From: Planctomycetota bacterium
Lineage (GTDB): Bacteria > Planctomycetota > Planctomycetia > Pirellulales > Pirellulaceae
Assembly: GCA_026692885.1 (NCBI GenBank)
Contig: JAPLNJ010000878.1
Location: 1-7,268 of the forward strand
Length of the DNA stretch: 7,268 bases
Direction of reading: 5' to 3'
The notes beneath the pieces were generated by a model. The model searched no databases. It had not been told where the DNA came from and saw only the letters and a program-made list of their open reading frames with translations. A program made the position numbers and the translations under genes. Below, one piece after another: positions 5,674 to 7,268 of this stretch; position 1 is the stretch's first letter, and every line of letters starts with the position of its first letter.

Positions 5674-6984
5674 CTACGGCTCCAAACTGGCGCAGACAAT
5701 TTCCCGGTCGTTGCGGGCGAATACGTGCTTGTAGGCATACGCCGGATGGGACCAGCACACGCCGCCGCGCTGCTCCAATTGCTCGGTCGTCGGTTCAAGC
5801 AGCTTCGTGCGGCTGATTTCGTGGAAGCCCTGAGGCGACAGCGTGGCGATAATCAACTGGCCCCGCTCGTTGAACAGCCACGTCCGGTCGCCGTTGCGGA
5901 CGATATGAATCGTGCCCCAACGGACGTTCGGCACGGCGGTCAGATCCTCCCAGATACGATCGCCCGTGCGGGCATCCAGGCAGCGCAACTCGCCGTAGCT
6001 GTCCACGCCGTAGACGTAATCTCCTTGCAGGTAGGGTGTGCTGATCATCGCGTGCAGGCTGTCCGTCTTCCGCTCGCTGGCTCCCTGCCGGCGCCAGATC
6101 TTCTCCACCCGCGGCTCATCCTGGAACAACTTGAGCATTAGCGCGCCGTCATAGAAAGCGGTCACAAACAGCCGGTCGCCATCGATTGCCGGAGTCGGCA
6201 CGTTGATCACCATCTTGGCCGGCGGGAAGGGATACTTCCAGATGACTTCGCCCGTCGCCGGGTTCAGGCCCGCAACGTTAGCGCCGGTCCAGCAGACCAA
6301 GACTCGCTGGCCGGCTTGTTGGATGATGATCGGCGCCGAGTACGAGGCGGGATCGTCCAAGGACCGCCATCGCTCGGCCCCAGTCTGCTTGTCCAAGGCC
6401 ACCAAGCACGCACCGTCGGCGGCACCGATCTGGACGATCACCCGATCGCCGTCGACCAGCGGAGCGGCCGCGATGCCCCAGATCGGCACGCGGACCGAGT
6501 AGTCCACGCCCGGCTCTTTTTTCCACAGCACGGTGCCCTTGGCGGCATCCAGGCAGTGCAGATGGCCCATCGTACCGAGGGCGTAGATGCGGCCGTCGTC
6601 GATCGACACGGCGGCCCGCGGTCCCGCGGTGTAGCCCACGGAGTTATAGGGACAGGCATACGCGAACGTCCAGAGCTTTTTGCCCGTCTGCCAGTCCAGA
6701 CAATGGACCCGTTCGATTTGGTCCGGTTCCGTTTGCCGGTCGGTCACGTAGACGCGGCCTTCCGCGACGGTCGGACCGTTGTAGCCGCTACCGATCGGCT
6801 CCCGCCAGCGGAGCTTGAGTTCCGGCCCGGCGAACTTGTCGACCAGTCCGGTTTCCCGCCAGACCCCATCGCGGGTCGGCCCGCGCCACTGCGGCCACTC
6901 GTCGCCGCGGAGGGAGCCGGTCCAGGCAGCACTTGCTGCCAACAGACCCGCGGCGATCAGAACGAGGCACGTCTTGCGATTCAT
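5674..6984 (-). CDS. Secreted PQQ-like beta-propeller repeat protein
   Basis: The 436-residue protein starts with a Sec-type signal peptide: MNRK, a hydrophobic core (CLVLIAAGLLAASAA, 6-20) and probable cleavage near residues 20-27. The mature protein opens with WPQWRGPTRDGVW (30-42), a motif common at the start of planctomycete PQQ-like proteins. Propeller blades follow, each marked by a CLD-x-x-TG-x-x-x-W core: HCLDWQTGKKLW (94-105), HCLDAAKGTVLW (143-154), VALDKQTGAERW (195-206), AGLNPATGEVIW (238-249) and RCLDARTGDRIW (334-345). This fold resembles quinoprotein dehydrogenases and the BamB scaffold; I see no clear PQQ-binding or calcium site, so binding of the cofactor is not implied. A periplasmic scaffold or binding role is possible; the function is unknown. 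The start has GGGAG 6-7 nt upstream. It reads in the same direction as purH, but a 294-bp gap with its own promoter signals separates them. Confidence 0.9.
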   Translation of the reverse strand: MNRKTCLVLIAAGLLAASAAWTGSLRGDEWPQWRGPTRDGVWRETGLVDKFAGPELKLRWREPIGSGYNGPTVAEGRVYVTDRQTEPDQIERVHCLDWQTGKKLWTFAYACPYNSVGYTAGPRAAVSIDDGRIYALGTMGHLHCLDAAKGTVLWKKEPGVDYSVRVPIWGIAAAPLVDGDRVIVQIGAADGACLVALDKQTGAERWRSLDDPASYSAPIIIQQAGQRVLVCWTGANVAGLNPATGEVIWKYPFPPAKMVINVPTPAIDGDRLFVTAFYDGALMLKLFQDEPRVEKIWRRQGASERKTDSLHAMISTPYLQGDYVYGVDSYGELRCLDARTGDRIWEDLTAVPNVRWGTIHIVRNGDRTWLFNERGQLIIATLSPQGFHEISRTKLLEPTTEQLEQRGGVCWSHPAYAYKHVFARNDREIVCASLEP

Positions 6985-7022
6985 ATTGCGTCTCCCGGTG
7001 GTGGTGTTTGTCCAAGCATAAG

Positions 7023-7052
7023 GTTGTAGGCCGGCCGTGCCGGTCTGACAAC
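7023..7052. repeat. Single REP-like hairpin upstream of the PQQ-like gene
   Basis: GTTGTAGGCCGGC (7023-7035) pairs with GCCGGTCT and ACAAC (7039-7052) with one bulged G and one G-U, closing a 3-nt loop. The GTAG at 7026-7029 followed by a GC-rich palindrome is the REP pattern seen as doublets near 3660 and 3750; here there is one copy only. It sits 39 bp upstream of the PQQ-like start codon, in the probable promoter or leader. Confidence 0.45.
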
Positions 7053-7092
7053 TAGACCGCTCGCGGATGGTGTCGTGATCGGCTCCGAGAAG

Positions 7093-7125
7093 CTCCCGAC
7101 GTAAGTCGGCGGGAGTGTTCCCGCC
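7093..7125. repeat. Two overlapping, mutually exclusive hairpins
   Basis: CTCCCGAC (7093-7100), loop GTAA, and GTCGG-C-GGGAG (7105-7115, one bulged C) form one hairpin. GGCGGGA (7108-7114), loop GTGT, and TCCCGCC (7119-7125) form another. They share 7108-7114, so only one can form at a time. They lie about 110-140 bp upstream of the PQQ-like gene. The compact palindromic form suggests another dispersed repeat family; a switching role is speculative. Confidence 0.45.
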
Positions 7126-7158
7126 CTGTGCCGAACCCGGAGCCCCATATCCGACCGG

Positions 7159-7211
7159 CCCGACTCGCCGGCTGCCCGCCGCCGGAGGCGGCGGGCAGCC
7201 GGCGAGTCGGG
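7159..7211. repeat. Perfect 25-bp GC-rich inverted repeat
   Basis: Arms 7159-7183 and 7187-7211 are exact reverse complements with a 3-nt GGA loop. No T-run flanks either side, so an intrinsic terminator is unlikely. Perfect arms of this length suggest a recent mobile repeat or selection on the structure. No GTAG head is present, which sets it apart from the other elements. The remaining bases to the window end show no gene that I can support. Confidence 0.7.
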
Positions 7212-7268
7212 AGAACTTGGTGAGACGCCGCGGTGTTAGGAGTTGGCGGGACTGCTCTCAAGCTCGTT

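Noticed and set aside
6316..7029. Plus-strand open frame of 237 codons opposite the PQQ-like gene
   Set aside because: It is antisense to a clear secreted propeller protein, and its composition reflects the complementary strand.
7159..7211. Intrinsic terminator
   Set aside because: The hairpin is strong but no T-run follows on either strand.
7052..7261. Minus-strand open frame of 69 codons at the right edge
   Set aside because: It overlaps the competing hairpins and the perfect 25-bp inverted repeat, and has no recognisable protein features.

Overview
The window is GC-rich bacterial DNA, most likely chromosomal DNA of a planctomycete (Pirellulales-like). The main clues are a secreted PQQ-like beta-propeller protein with the N-terminal signature WPQWRGPTRDG, a Tat-exported Gfo/Idh/MocA oxidoreductase behind a uroporphyrinogen-decarboxylase-family protein, and intergenic spacers full of GTAG-headed palindromic repeats. 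The taxonomic call is inference from gene style, not from a marker gene.

Layout, left to right. Bases 1 to about 180 hold the 3' end of a group II intron: the last 31 codons of its reverse transcriptase/maturase, a well-formed domain V, and a hairpin in the place of domain VI. A plus-strand operon follows: a URO-D/MtaA-family protein (252-1292) that overlaps by 29 bp a Tat-signal Gfo/Idh/MocA oxidoreductase (1264-2538). Convergent to it, 18 bp away, lies a minus-strand gene (2557-3324) for an unusual three-part protein: an N-terminal CsrA RNA-binding domain, a helical segment resembling a histidine-kinase dimerisation helix pair, and a C-terminal response-regulator receiver with its phospho-acceptor site intact.

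Bases 3325-3813 are a 489-bp spacer without a gene. It holds the leader and a candidate promoter of the csrA-receiver gene and two REPIN-like doublets: one with perfect 29-bp arms (3627-3695) and one diverged (3729-3779). Next come purH on the minus strand (3814-5379, IMP and AICAR steps of purine synthesis), a 294-bp spacer with a leader hairpin, a candidate promoter and a decayed GTAG repeat, and a minus-strand gene for a secreted PQQ-like propeller protein (5674-6984). The last 284 bp carry three further inverted-repeat structures and no convincing gene.

Working together: the URO-D and Gfo/Idh genes are probably co-transcribed and translationally coupled, suggesting one catabolic or modifying pathway of unknown substrate. 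The csrA-receiver gene looks like a one-piece post-transcriptional regulator in which phosphorylation could control mRNA binding. purH is housekeeping. The strongest candidates for something little described are the CsrA-helical-receiver fusion and the dense, heterogeneous REP/REPIN-like repeats.
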